From Phycomyces nitens (taxonomy: Eukaryota; Mucoromycota; Mucoromycetes; Mucorales; Phycomycetaceae): a stretch of 64,000 bases of DNA. A program made the translations under genes and the position numbers. The number at the start of each line of letters is the position of its first letter. The first letter of the stretch is position 1. Shown piece after piece: positions 22,275 to 32,513 of the stretch. The notes below the pieces were generated by a model. The model was not told the DNA's origin. It saw nothing but the letters and a program-made list of their open reading frames with translations, and did not search any database. The stretch covers positions 8,556,001 through 8,620,000 of the forward strand of contig JAHRBC010000001.1 in NCBI GenBank assembly GCA_022702545.1, given 5' to 3'.

Positions 22275-24083
22275 ATGCCCAACTCTGAATTGCCATTCGA
22301 AATCCTCATTTACATTGCAAGCTTCCTCTCAACCAATGACAGACTCTCATGCATCACTACCTGCAAGACATGGGAACCAGCATTCCAAGAGACCTTGTGG
22401 AACACAGTCGATATTCGCCACAAAGGGAAACTAAACGCTATTCACAACCTACTTGTCTCCAAGGGCGACTCTATTTACAGCCAAGGAAAACATGTCCGTA
22501 AACTTGTGTTTGCCGTGGGCCTCAAGGTCAACAGTGACCAGCTCTGCTCTTTTCAGAAACACTGCCAAAAGATCCAACATTTGGTTATTCGAGAAGGCGG
22601 CCTAAGCAAGGATTACTTTTTAAAGAGGCCAGACTGGAAACTGTGGGGATCACTAACATCTCTGGAGATCTGTCTGTCAGGACTGAACCTCGTCAATGAA
22701 CCCAAGGAGCTTAATTATATCCTGTCTCATCTACCTCGTCTTAGGCGGCTAGACTACGTAGATGCAATGATGGGACCAAGACCGGTTTACAAACTAGACG
22801 ACTTTGAGACCCTACACGCTCATCTACCCCAACTGGAGCATCTATCCATGGCTGTCTGGCTTGATTCTATACCAACAAAAGATCTGTCTCTCATCCAAGC
22901 AACTCCTCCAGCGGCCAGTCTGACTACCATGAAGCTCTATGTGGACAATATGGACATCTGGTGGACATATTATATGGCTCAAAAGTATCCCAACATCAGT
23001 ACCCTGGAGATGAAAATCGACACTGAATTCCGCAGGCCAAATGACTTTCGTCAAAGTGCAACACTCGAACTCTTTAATATTTCGCGTGCATTTCCCTGCC
23101 TCGAGAACACAGTTATAACATGTAGACCAAACACAGAATGGTCCCAGCTTACCCTATGGAATCTTCTTTGCCGATTCGATACACCCCAAAGACACCTAAA
23201 GTACGACTTGCACTCCTGCTATGACATGTCTGGATCCCTAGAGAGAACCGTCTCAGCAAGCATTCAATCCTGTACAAAGACCCTTGAATCGTTTCATATC
23301 TCTAGCTACATTGACTTCTCTGACCTCTGCAAGGTCTCAAAGGTGCTCGGCTTCTGTCCTAACTTGGTTGACTTGCAAATAACTTCCTACATCACCGTCG
23401 TTGGATTGGATGTGTTTCTGGATCATTGTTTGGTCCTAAAGAGCCTAACCCTTGGCGTCAGCATGCTGTCTGTAATAGAGTCGCCATTAGATTATTCCAC
23501 TCCACACGGATTGCAGTCTCTGAAGATTATTAGGGCAACAACCAACAGGTGTATATTGTATTATGTCTCGCGCCGTTGCAAGTCTTTGAGTTACATGCGC
23601 TTGGCCGACGTAAACATCTTTGGAGTGGTCAATCAAGAGACTGGAAGACTTTTGATTGATATGTCCTGTACTAGTTTCAAGTATCTCGAGCTTATTCGCG
23701 TGTCGTTTTATTCATCATCTGTTGAGGATCGAGAACGATCTCTCAAATTCTTGGTTCTCTCGTATCCAAACCACTCGCTGCCTTTGGGTGGAATTGATAA
23801 TCTAGAAAATTCATTATGGTTTCATATGTACAGCAGTCTAAAGACAAGACAAGACAATAACGAGATGAGGGTTATGAATGAAGAGGAGATTAGGTTTTCG
23901 GAAGCCTACTATTCAGACTTTAAGCAAAGGAGTGAACAAGTGGTTGACAACCAACAAGAGCGTTTCTACAGGCTCAAGTCACCCTCGAACAACCGGCTCG
24001 ATTGGACAAGATCGCTCTCACTTGGTTATTGCTCAATAAGGTGTGCGTCTCTGGAAAGATATAGTGTCAGCCTGGAAGCTTAA
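22275..24083 (+). CDS. F-box/LRR-like protein, tandem copy 2
   Basis: Intronless, 602 aa from the first ATG before the F-box (MPNSELPFEIL); the open frame reaches further upstream but only from a non-ATG codon. F-box residues about 5-42 (LPFEILIYIASFLS...CITTCKTWEPAFQETLW). It then shows the same irregular LRR-like body as copies 1 and 3, with shared blocks DNMDIWW, YMAQKYPNI, CKSLSYMRLADVN and a WFHMY landmark near the end. It begins about 400 bp after the stop of copy 1. Most similar by eye to copy 3. Expected role: substrate receptor of an SCF ubiquitin ligase through Skp1 binding; the target is unknown. Confidence 0.85.
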   Translation: MPNSELPFEILIYIASFLSTNDRLSCITTCKTWEPAFQETLWNTVDIRHKGKLNAIHNLLVSKGDSIYSQGKHVRKLVFAVGLKVNSDQLCSFQKHCQKIQHLVIREGGLSKDYFLKRPDWKLWGSLTSLEICLSGLNLVNEPKELNYILSHLPRLRRLDYVDAMMGPRPVYKLDDFETLHAHLPQLEHLSMAVWLDSIPTKDLSLIQATPPAASLTTMKLYVDNMDIWWTYYMAQKYPNISTLEMKIDTEFRRPNDFRQSATLELFNISRAFPCLENTVITCRPNTEWSQLTLWNLLCRFDTPQRHLKYDLHSCYDMSGSLERTVSASIQSCTKTLESFHISSYIDFSDLCKVSKVLGFCPNLVDLQITSYITVVGLDVFLDHCLVLKSLTLGVSMLSVIESPLDYSTPHGLQSLKIIRATTNRCILYYVSRRCKSLSYMRLADVNIFGVVNQETGRLLIDMSCTSFKYLELIRVSFYSSSVEDRERSLKFLVLSYPNHSLPLGGIDNLENSLWFHMYSSLKTRQDNNEMRVMNEEEIRFSEAYYSDFKQRSEQVVDNQQERFYRLKSPSNNRLDWTRSLSLGYCSIRCASLERYSVSLEA

Positions 24084-24131
24084 GACGCACTGCTTTTGGA
24101 TGGCTATTTGACATGGCGTGAATATATTACA

Positions 24132-24585
24132 TTATTTAAAGTGATGGTAATCTAGGGCTGTGGCATAACTGCGCCCATCCTTGTCAAGGAGAACAAGGGT
24201 CGATTGTAGTCTGATATTAAAAAAGCCAAAGAACTCGAATTTGACCTGTGAAATATAGTATCGACTGATGGCCATGGTAAATTGGTTTGCACATTGGAAT
24301 CCTCTTGAAGAAACCAGTCAAACTTTAGAATGGGTCCATTGATCGCATGGTATTGAAATCATGCACACCACAAAACATGTCGTTGGACCATTTGGGGTGC
24401 TTAAATGTGCTGATGTCGGCAAGAACCTGCGTCCCAGGGATGTCTTGTTCAAATACAAGGCTACTCCAACTACTGTTATGAAATTCAACCATCATTTCCT
24501 GGGGGTACCTTTTGATTGAGATGCAAAAGATGAATTGATGGGTTGTTGGCTTGGCATTATATAATAGTCGAGTGCTGGCAGCCAT
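24132..24585 (-). CDS. Small hypothetical protein, two exons
   Basis: Not recognised. A phase-consistent model gives 128 aa: exon 1 24585-24369, intron 24302-24368 (donor GTGTGC, acceptor AAGAG, TTCTAAAG-like branch), exon 2 24301-24132. The joined reading passes from SNDMFCG to FQCANQFTMAIS without a stop and ends RSYATALDYHHFK. It is rich in aromatic residues with no signal peptide or membrane helix. It lies on the opposite strand inside the roughly 620-bp gap between F-box copies 2 and 3, so it would share that gap with the copy-3 promoter. The atypical donor weakens the model. It could instead be a decayed gene fragment. Confidence 0.45.
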
Positions 24586-24705
24586 GTATTACTATCATTT
24601 TTTTAGGCTTTGGGTTCGGCAAAAGATCCACCCAAACCTATTCTTGTTTGCCTTGATAAATTCTGTCAACATATGCAGGCACCGGTCGTCACTTTTTCTT
24701 CCTTA

Positions 24706-26562
24706 ATGTCAGCATCTTTCTTGCCATTCGAAATCATCTCCATCATTGCAAATTTTCTTTCGCTCAAAGACAAACTATGCTGTACTACTGTCTGTAGAAC
24801 ATGGAGAATACCGTTTCAAGAATCCTTGTGGCTCACAATCGATATTTCTGGCAGGCGGAAACTTGAATCGATATGCGACCCAATCTCACATATCTATCAA
24901 GTTTCTGGATACCGTGTGCAGACACTGAATCTGGCCTGGAGACTTGGTGTGAGCGATGAGCAGCTTTACACCTTCCAACAACTGTTTCCAAATCTTAAGC
25001 AGCTCTATATTCGCCAAGGAAGTCTGAGCAAAGATAATTTTGGAAAGACGACAGACTGGAGTCTCTGGAGATCATTGACCCATTTAAATGTCAGTTTGTC
25101 CTGGCTTAGCCTCGAAGATGAAGCAAAGGAACTTGTTCACATTCTGTCTTTCACGCCAAATCTCAAGTGGCTAGAATACAGTGATGCCGCCATTGACCAG
25201 AAGCGTCTCTACACATGGGAGAATATCGATGCCCTGCATTTACATCTACCGCACCTAAGTTATCTGTCAATGGCCGTCTATCTGGACCCAATTCCTCCAG
25301 CAGACCTTTTGCGGGTCACCAATGTCAACCAAGCAGAATCATTGACGACCCTAAAGTTGTGTGTGGATAACATGGACATTTGGTGGATGTATTACATGGC
25401 TCGAAAATATCTTTCTATCCAGACCTTGGAATTAAGAGCAGATAGTGAACGTTATAGACCAAAAGATTATCTAGAAACCGCTATGCCCTTATTCTCAACC
25501 CTTACGAGGGCATTTCCGAATCTAAAGACGGCAGTTTTGACCAGTCGACCAGGTATGGAGCTTCCCCAGACAATGTTTTGGGCACTGGTCAATCGTCTCT
25601 GTGTCCCGTTGAAGAACCTAACCTACGAGATGGGGTTCTGTGAGGATGACCCAAATTTATTGAGGAAATATGTCACCCAAAGCATACGGTCTTGCTCAAA
25701 TACTCTCGAGACTCTTTACATCTCAAGTCCTGTAGATTTTTCAGACCGGCTGGGGGTTGTCGGTGCTCTTGAGACCTGCCGTTTTCTAGTCAATCTACAC
25801 ATCATGGCCTACAACTGTTCGCTTGCGTTTGATATCCTGCTGGATCATTGTGTGTCCATCAAGCGACTGACCCTTAATGTTGAGATTCTTTGCGAGGTTC
25901 CATACACAGCTAGTACAGAGTCGCATGGGCTGCAGATGCTGGACATTAGCCGAGCAACTACCTGCGCAGACCTGTTTAGTTACATATCCCACCGCTGCAG
26001 ACGATTGAAATATATGCGTCTTGCAGACATGAATGTGATTGGCCAGCTTTCTAATGGGGGCAGAATATGCCTTGACATGTCACCTTGTCGATTTGATTAC
26101 CTGGAACTAAACCGAGTACTGTTTTATGGATCCATGGCCAAGTGGGGACCAGAAAACATCATCAATACAATGGTCCTTGTCCAGAGCCGCGAAAACATTT
26201 CAGAACAAGGCACATCAATACCTGGGGATCAGACGGTTCCCTATAAAGATTCGACTTGGCTTCACTTGAACCAGACACCAACGTCCTTTCCGTGGATGCA
26301 GAGATGGCGAATACTCAAGGCCAATGAGATTAAGGTTGCCAGAAACTATTTTATGGAGTTTGAGAAAAATCGTGGCAGTGGGTTTAGTAGTGCCGATATT
26401 GAACGATCAGACATGGGCCAGGTGTCTTGGTACAACTGGAGACAGGATCTTCCCAGAGGGTTTGCAGTGTTTTGTTGCGAGATTGCTAATAAATACAAAG
26501 TTAATACTTGTCGGTATCCTGATAATCGTGCTTGGGAATCTTTGTATAGAGACCTGGATTAG
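24706..26562 (+). CDS. F-box/LRR-like protein, tandem copy 3
   Basis: Intronless, 618 aa from the ATG at 24706 (MSASFLPFEII). An in-frame ATG at 24673 would add 11 residues. F-box residues about 6-43 (LPFEIISIIANFLS...CTTVCRTWRIPFQESLW). Shared family blocks include DNMDIWWMYYMARKY, a run of LRR-like LETL/LKRLTL strands, CRRLKYMRLADMN, a WLHLN landmark and a C-terminal LPRGFAVFCCE. Last of the three tandem copies. Likely an SCF substrate receptor; target unknown. A (TAA)n tract lies about 80 bp after the stop, as it does after copy 1. Confidence 0.85.
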   Translation: MSASFLPFEIISIIANFLSLKDKLCCTTVCRTWRIPFQESLWLTIDISGRRKLESICDPISHIYQVSGYRVQTLNLAWRLGVSDEQLYTFQQLFPNLKQLYIRQGSLSKDNFGKTTDWSLWRSLTHLNVSLSWLSLEDEAKELVHILSFTPNLKWLEYSDAAIDQKRLYTWENIDALHLHLPHLSYLSMAVYLDPIPPADLLRVTNVNQAESLTTLKLCVDNMDIWWMYYMARKYLSIQTLELRADSERYRPKDYLETAMPLFSTLTRAFPNLKTAVLTSRPGMELPQTMFWALVNRLCVPLKNLTYEMGFCEDDPNLLRKYVTQSIRSCSNTLETLYISSPVDFSDRLGVVGALETCRFLVNLHIMAYNCSLAFDILLDHCVSIKRLTLNVEILCEVPYTASTESHGLQMLDISRATTCADLFSYISHRCRRLKYMRLADMNVIGQLSNGGRICLDMSPCRFDYLELNRVLFYGSMAKWGPENIINTMVLVQSRENISEQGTSIPGDQTVPYKDSTWLHLNQTPTSFPWMQRWRILKANEIKVARNYFMEFEKNRGSGFSSADIERSDMGQVSWYNWRQDLPRGFAVFCCEIANKYKVNTCRYPDNRAWESLYRDLD

Positions 26563-26998
26563 GTGGATTATTTAGTTTTAGTTTTAAAAAGAACATTCAA
26601 TAAAGTATAATTGTTGAAACTATTCTTTTTAGAAATAATAATAATAATAATAGTAATAATAATAATCCAGGTTTTGCATGTATATAAAGAGGTCATAAAC
26701 TGGTTTCCTTGAGGTTGTATTTACATGTATTTGGCATGATTTATTCAATAATATATTGATATTCAATGGTCAATTGGAGAATACAGAATACATGGTAAGA
26801 GATGCAACTTGTCTTTGCTTGTTTTGAGCAAACTGACTGATTGATTTGACTGGGTCTTAGGTCTGTAATTCTATAAAGAACGATTGGATCCACACCATGA
26901 CTATTTGCTACCTAGATTCAACAGTAAGAGTCTACTATTACAAAATAGAAGTTACATAATAGAGTTAGAATAATAAATATATAAACTACCATAATATC
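26563..26998. other. Intergenic, F-box copy 3 to LTR-like repeats
   Basis: AT-rich, with a (TAA)n tract at 26634-26666. No gene seen. Confidence 0.5.
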
Positions 26999-27362
26999 TG
27001 TGGTAATTTGGGGTTGAGAACTTATAGATACTGTGAGAGTGTTATTTATTGAAGAAAGAATATTATGATTGTTTATATAGTTATTGAGGTAGATTAGGGT
27101 TTGTAGGGAACTAGTAGATACTGTGAGAGTGTTATTTATTAAAGAAAGAATATTATGGTGGTTTATATACTTATTATTCTAATTCCCTTTTAATGTAACG
27201 TCTATTGTGTAATGGTCGGTTATAACTGTTGAAGTGTGAAGTGTACGTGTGCCTGGTGTGTAACTGCTCCTGAGATGTTAACCTGCCAGGGTCATTAGCA
27301 AAGAGGAACCGGAGATCGGTTGTGGAGTCTGTATTTCACTCAGCTGTGGTGTGTATACCACA
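26999..27362 (+). mobile_element. LTR-like repeat, copy 3, with internal duplication
   Basis: Starts TGTGGTAA and ends TACCACA, like copy 1. Its 5' block (CTTATAGATACTGTGAGAGTGTTATTTATT through the TTTATATAGTTATT box) occurs twice, from about 27019 and again from about 27115. This makes the element about 85 bp longer than its relatives. This points to a nested or recombined insertion. Confidence 0.6.
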
Positions 27363-27620
27363 GTTATTACTCTAGTTCCCTTGTTCTATTAATCTCTATT
27401 TTGTAATGGTCGGTTATCACTTCTTTAGTGTGAAGTGTACGTGTGTTTGTTGTGTAACTGCTACTGGGATGTTAACATGCTATGGTCATTAGCAAAGAGG
27501 AACCAGAGATCGGTTATGAAGTTTGTATTTCACTCAATTGTGGTGTGTATACCACAATATCCTTTCTTCAGTAAACAACACTCTCACATTATTCGTATTC
27601 CCCTAAAAGATCCTAATAAA
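27363..27620 (+). mobile_element. LTR-like repeat, copy 4: 5'-truncated plus inverted fragment
   Basis: The 3' part of the same family runs head-to-tail after copy 3 and ends TACCACA at 27556. It is followed at once by an inverted fragment of the 5' block (AATATCCTTTCTTCAGTAAA, then CACTCTCAC). The cluster therefore holds at least three partial copies in two orientations. Confidence 0.55.
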
Positions 27621-27628
27621 CCAAAATA

Positions 27629-28033
27629 GAGGGTTTGGTATGTTATCAAAATACCCTCCTACTTAAAAAAGGAAGCCATGGTCTTTGGATTGTTTCAAAT
27701 TATTTTCAAAAAAATGCGATTTTTTGTGAAAAATAGCAATTGTATATTTGAAAATACATCTTCTTGCTGGCTGTTTTGTCAGTTCTGGTGGCTTTTTTTT
27801 TAGTAAAGTAACAGTATAGGGTATATTTAAGTAATGTATTAACAATAACTATACAATTATTATTTACAAAAGCATTTATATACTCTTATAATGTTATAAA
27901 CTTTTGTACCAATTGATATTTTGGTACGTCCAAAAACGCAAGTTTCACTTCTTCGTTACACAAATACCCTATTAAGGTAATGTTTTTTGCCAAGTCAAAC
28001 TTGAATGATTTTTTGATTATTCACCAAACCCTC
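27629..28033. mobile_element. MITE with 11-bp terminal inverted repeats and TA target duplication
   Basis: Begins GAGGGTTTGGT and ends ACCAAACCCTC, exact inverted repeats, flanked on both sides by TA (27627-27628 and 28034-28035). The similarity extends further in with ATCAAAA after a short mismatch. It is 405 bp and AT-rich with no open frame of substance. TA target duplication and size fit a non-autonomous Tc1/mariner-group element. The decayed transposase at 8080-8940 is a possible but untested source of mobilisation. Confidence 0.75.
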
Positions 28034-28380
28034 TAATACATCTATACTTATGATAATCAGCTTTCGTGTAAGGACGGCGTGTGAATTCTGATAAAGATGA
28101 TGTTTTCATAATGGGCTCGATTAATAAAATGGGAAGGGAATAATATTTTTATTTTTAAAAAAAAAGTTGACTTTGTTATTTTTGTTGGGACTGAAACGTT
28201 TCTCACTGTAAGTGTGTAGCCCATAATTTAAAAGAAAATAAAATATTCTGAATGTTAAAATATAAGCTATTGAAACCCATATTATTCTGGGTATTAGTTA
28301 TTTAAAGTGAGTCATGGTCCTACTTTCCTTATTTAGTAAATAAAATATTATATATGGGCGATATTTTTTATATACCGCTT
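28034..28380. other. Intergenic, nothing recognised
   Basis: AT-rich DNA between the MITE and a tRNA-like relic; poly-A run at 28156-28166. No gene seen. Confidence 0.45.
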
Positions 28381-28462
28381 GCACCACACATCGATAGTCC
28401 AATCGGTTGTACACTTAGCTTTTACTCCGTCGGCGCCGGTTCGAATCCCGGCGTGCGCCTTT
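28381..28462 (+). pseudogene. tRNA-like relic with A- and B-box
   Basis: TAGTCCAATCGGT resembles a D-arm/A-box and GGTTCGAATCC is a perfect T-loop/B-box about 45 nt later. A CGCCGG/CCGGCG stem brackets the T-loop with one extra base, and the 5' acceptor strand does not pair with GTGCGCC. It is therefore not a functional tRNA. It could be the head of a SINE or a tRNA pseudogene. Confidence 0.4.
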
Positions 28463-28798
28463 CGGCGTGTCAATGATATGGGTATTGGCTGGTGTGTGAT
28501 CGTTGGCGCTTCGGGAACAACTCCGAAGTGTGTAGGCTTTTTGCCATTTTTATTCAAAGTACGTGTATACGCGAGTGGCATACTCCTTGTTGATGATGTA
28601 GAATTAATGTTTTATTCTTTAAAAATTCTATAATTACTGCTGATAGTGAAGCCCAAAACTTGTGGTTTTTTAAAAAAAACTGTCTACACAGATAAAATGT
28701 AAGAGTCTTGGTTAAAAATAAAAGAACCAACTCGACTCAAGAAGATCAACGTCAATTTACAAGGTCTCAGATGAAGAAGTATATTTTATTGAATCGCA

Positions 28799-28898
28799 AC
28801 TCAAATATCTAAAGATGCCCATGGCGCGAATCGAACTCAGGACCCTTCTTCCAATTCCAACGTCACACCAACTGAGCTCTGATTAGTAGCTCAGTTGG
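28799..28898 (-). pseudogene. tRNA-like relic with A-box inverted repeat
   Basis: Read on the minus strand, AGCTCAGTTGGT is a good A-box and GAGTTCGATTC a B-box about 40 nt on, giving a tRNA-like body with poor acceptor pairing. The A-box (28868-28878) is repeated in inverted form at 28888-28898 (11 bp perfect, 9-bp spacer), so two tRNA 5' halves lie head to head. Confidence 0.4.
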
Positions 28899-28899
28899 C

Positions 28900-30181
28900 T
28901 TAGAAAAAAAATTGGATACGTACAGCTCTTTTGTTACCGTCATGGAAGTCTAAATACTCTGTAGTACTTACCAGCCATTTTCTACCAGACAATGTCCAGC
29001 CACTCAAAATAATATATTCTTTATGCCTGTAACTAATCATTCACCAAATCTCATGTTAATCCAACTGCATTTCTCCTTCTGCTGCTACTGTTCTTACTGA
29101 ATCTTAAATATATATAAAGTCTTTAGCTCTAATGTAGTAGATTCTCATTGAGTTTACTTTTTATACACATTCTACTTGATCAACATCCTTCAATCAACAG
29201 ACGCGCAACAAACTTTGGGCTGTCACCAATATAAAAATACCAAAATATTTCTTGCATTAGCTAATGTACAAAAAGACATGAAACAATAACCTTGCGACTA
29301 TTTGTCACTCTTGTTTTCTCTATAAAAACCATTTGCAATCTTGAATCTAGTATCAGCTTTGTTGATTCTGTTCATTCAAACCAAGAACAAAATGATAAAA
29401 AAAAGATGATATTGAAAGTGAGAAAAAAGATAACAAGATAATATAAACCTGGATTTGTATCTGACAACATGTTAGATATATTATACTTGGAATATATATC
29501 CCAACGTATGGATGAAATCCTCATAAAAATTGGAGACATAATCAGAATTTTATCTGTTAGGCTTGCAATGCTTTTCGTAAAAGAGATGTACAAGAGGAAG
29601 AAGCTTACCAGACACTCTAAATTACCACTGAATAAATATATTTGATAGTTTCAATATATTAGCCTTGGCCTAACGTTAATAAGATCTCTCAAAGCGATAC
29701 TTGATGTCCTGCTCACTGCATTTTACTCCTAAAACCCTTGGTCGAGAGTGATTTACTCCTTTTAAATATATGTATACATTTCTACGGCATTTCCACATTT
29801 TATTGACTTTAATTCTACCTACAACTCATTGCTAGTAAATATCAATAGTGAATAAAAGAAAAGCTTTGAATAATTCGTAAGTTATATAATCTATATTGGC
29901 TGCTTAAATATACTTTCAAGAATATATTTCAACAATATTCTGAGAGACAGTTAAAAGGGTGAATAAACATATCTTATTTACATAATCTATTTGTAAGGTG
30001 GTTGTAGACTTACAAATATAATAGTCGGTCATTAGGTTTATCAATTGTACAAAAATACATGTTTTAATCACCACGAGCGCTGCTCGCTCTCCGAAGGCTC
30101 CCTGATTACCTCCCAACTACAGGCAGAAAGAAATATCTGGTTCTACTACAAAACCCTAATTATATGATTTTATATAAGAAG
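28900..30181. other. Intergenic, nothing recognised
   Basis: AT-rich. A short GC-rich island near 30070-30110 stands out from its surroundings but matches nothing I can name. No open frame above about 75 codons. Confidence 0.45.
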
Positions 30182-30435
30182 TCTACTGGTTTGGCTCAGT
30201 CGTAGACTTCGCAAGTTATAGGTCTACTGGTTTAGCTCAGTCGTTGACTTCGCTACTTATACGCTTCTACTGGTCCAGCTCAGTCGTAGACTTCGCTACT
30301 TATATGTTTCTACTGGTCCGGCTTAGTCATAGACTTTGCTACTTATACATTTCTACTGGTTTGGCTCAGTCGTTGACTTCACTGATTGCTGGTTTACTGG
30401 TTTGGTTCAGTCGTTGACTTCACTGGCAATTGGGT
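30182..30435 (+). repeat. Minisatellite, about 43-bp unit, six copies
   Basis: Units start TCTACTGGT at 30182, 30223, 30266, 30309, 30352 and about 30393. Each contains a variant of TTTGGCTCAGTCGTAGACTT(C). The conserved TGGCTCAGTCG/TAGCTCAGTCG part resembles a tRNA A-box. No coding potential is evident. Confidence 0.85.
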
Positions 30436-30467
30436 TTTTTTTAAAAAAAATGCCTCAAAAAAGAGGA

Positions 30468-30615
30468 CCCCGATCGTAAATCACATGACTTCTAATACCA
30501 TTGAATTTTAAGAGAGGTTTTAAAGTGGATTTTTGTCTTGAGATATATAAAAAAGAATGTAATCCCCAAACGTAAATCGCATGACTTCTAATTTCATAGC
30601 ATTTTAAGATAATAG
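30468..30615. repeat. Pair of direct repeats, about 97 bp apart
   Basis: CCCC..CGTAAATC(A/G)CATGACTTC followed by TAAT.(T/C)CAT...ATTTTAAGA occurs at about 30468 and 30564, within the AT-rich upstream region of the NECAP gene. It may be regulatory or a relic. Confidence 0.6.
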
Positions 30616-30820
30616 AGAGAAGATTGGCTGTGATATTTACTTGAAAGCATTGTATATACATATATATATATTTGCTCTGTAAAAGCTTCAAAAATAATAT
30701 ACACAATCTGATAATCACAATTATCAACTGCGGATTTCATATATTTTATATTTTAGACTTTTCTCTCTCTTTCAAAATACCGATTTTCTTTCTTTTTCTC
30801 TCTCTCTCTAAAACGTAGCA

Positions 30821-31824
30821 ATGGACGAATACGAGAGTGTGCTGCTTATTATCCGAGAATGTTTTGGTAAATAGAATATGGCTAGATATTCGATAAACAG
30901 GCATTTATCCGTCATATGGCGTAGTCTACAGAATTCCTCCTCGAACCACAGCTAGAGGATACAGGTATTTGGAAACAGGATGATATACGAGGCTTGGGAT
31001 GAAATGGTGAATGGTGAATGGTGGGTTTATTATAGGGCAGCTGAATGGGGAGATCTTGGAGATTCATTCCTGTGGAAAGGACGAATGCGCATCATGAGAA
31101 AAGGAAGTACATGCACAATCAGACTCGAGGATCCCAACACAGGTAATCTATATTAAGATGGAGAATCAAGATGGAGAGCAAAAAGAGAAGTCAAGTTGAT
31201 TTATTATATCATTATAGGCGAAGTATTTGCTGTGTGTCCTTATGACCCCAACTCAAACTCAATGGAACCTGTCCTGGATTCCAGTCGATACTTTGTGCTC
31301 AAGATTGAACACGAAGGTAGAATATATTTGTGGCCTATTTTTTTTTCTGTACCAGGGCATCTTTTTTTAAACAATCTTACCCTTGTAGGAAGACATGCTT
31401 TTATTGGAATGGGATTCCAGGAGCGTAGTGATGCTTTTGATTTTAATGTTGCATTGCAGGATTTCACAAAGTAAGCAATACAAAATAGAAAGGGTTCTTT
31501 ATTCATGTAACAATCATTTATTGACTTCTTTTTTTTTTCTAGGCAACTCTTGGCCGAGAAAAAGGCCAGCGAACGTGCTGTTGAGGTAGACAATACACCT
31601 AAAAAGGACTATAGCTGGAAAGAGGGCCAGACGATCAATATCAGCATTGGATCTGTAGGAGTAAGTCAGAGAATCCTGGAGTCTGTGGTTTATTAACAGG
31701 CTAATAGGCAAAGCGCACTCGCCCTCGTCCCTCTGGTTCCGACTCTTCTGGTTTTGTCCCTATTATCCCTCCTCCTCCCTCAGCAGCACAAGTTAAGCAG
31801 CAGCAGCAGCAGAGACAGTCGTGA
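30821..31824 (+). CDS. NECAP-family endocytic adaptor protein
   Basis: Seven exons, phase-consistent: 30821-30866, 30925-30964, 31036-31142, 31218-31316, 31389-31470, 31543-31660, 31708-31824; 202 aa. NECAPs bind the AP-2 clathrin adaptor and act at clathrin-coated pits. Residues about 5-160 form the PH-like NECAP domain (ESVLLIIRECFVYRIPPR, WKGRMRIM, FVLKIEHEGRHAFIGMGFQE, FDFNVALQDF). A short proline/glutamine-rich tail follows. All six introns are 47-75 nt with GT and AG ends. A CT-rich tract just upstream is the likely core promoter region. Length is slightly under animal NECAPs because the tail is short. Convergent with the CotH gene. Confidence 0.93.
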
Positions 31825-32513
31825 CATTCATCAGTTGAATGATAATCGTTTGTATCCAAGACATTAAATATATACATATAAAATATACTAAAAGATCGAC
31901 GCGGATATTTTAAGCAATAAAAGATATACCAAATATATATATATATACACTCTTTCTCACAATTCCCGGGAAAACAAGATGTTTATAATGGTGATCATTT
32001 AAAATAGATTCTCTCAGAGAGATAGGTTGCGCAACCTTTAATTAATTGATATTCGTATTATTAATATTATTAAAGCTATGTCGTGCTCAAGATCTATGTG
32101 GGAATCACGCCATGCTCTTACATGGTATTTTTGGTTGATAATTCTTTTTTGTATTGTTTATTTGGTTGATAATGATATTATATAAATCCGCCTTTTTTTT
32201 TATTATTTATTTATTTTGATCTTGGCTTTTTTTTTTATATAATGGGCGAATGAATATACTGATTGATATAAGAATAGTAAAGTATAGTATAGTATTATTG
32301 TTATTATTGATACTATATTTATGAAAGGATATTAGGTTGAATGATACAATATGCAGAAAAGCAAGAGACTTGACTTATGTCACACAATAGCACAGGCCTC
32401 TTTTCTTGTCTTTCTGGTCTGTCTTTACATATGTATCTATATATACATATATTGCTTAAAGCTACAAGAAAATTAATACAAAATTTATTAGCCAGAAAAT
32501 AATCAAACATTAT
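31825..32513. other. Convergent intergenic spacer
   Basis: AT-rich 3' regions of the NECAP and CotH genes, with poly-T and (TA)n runs. No gene seen. Confidence 0.5.

Noticed and set aside
28381..28462. Functional tRNA gene
   Set aside because: Good A- and B-box words, but the acceptor stem does not pair and the T-arm has an extra base.
30070..30112. GC-rich island as an rRNA or tRNA fragment
   Set aside because: No match to any conserved rRNA or tRNA segment I can recognise.
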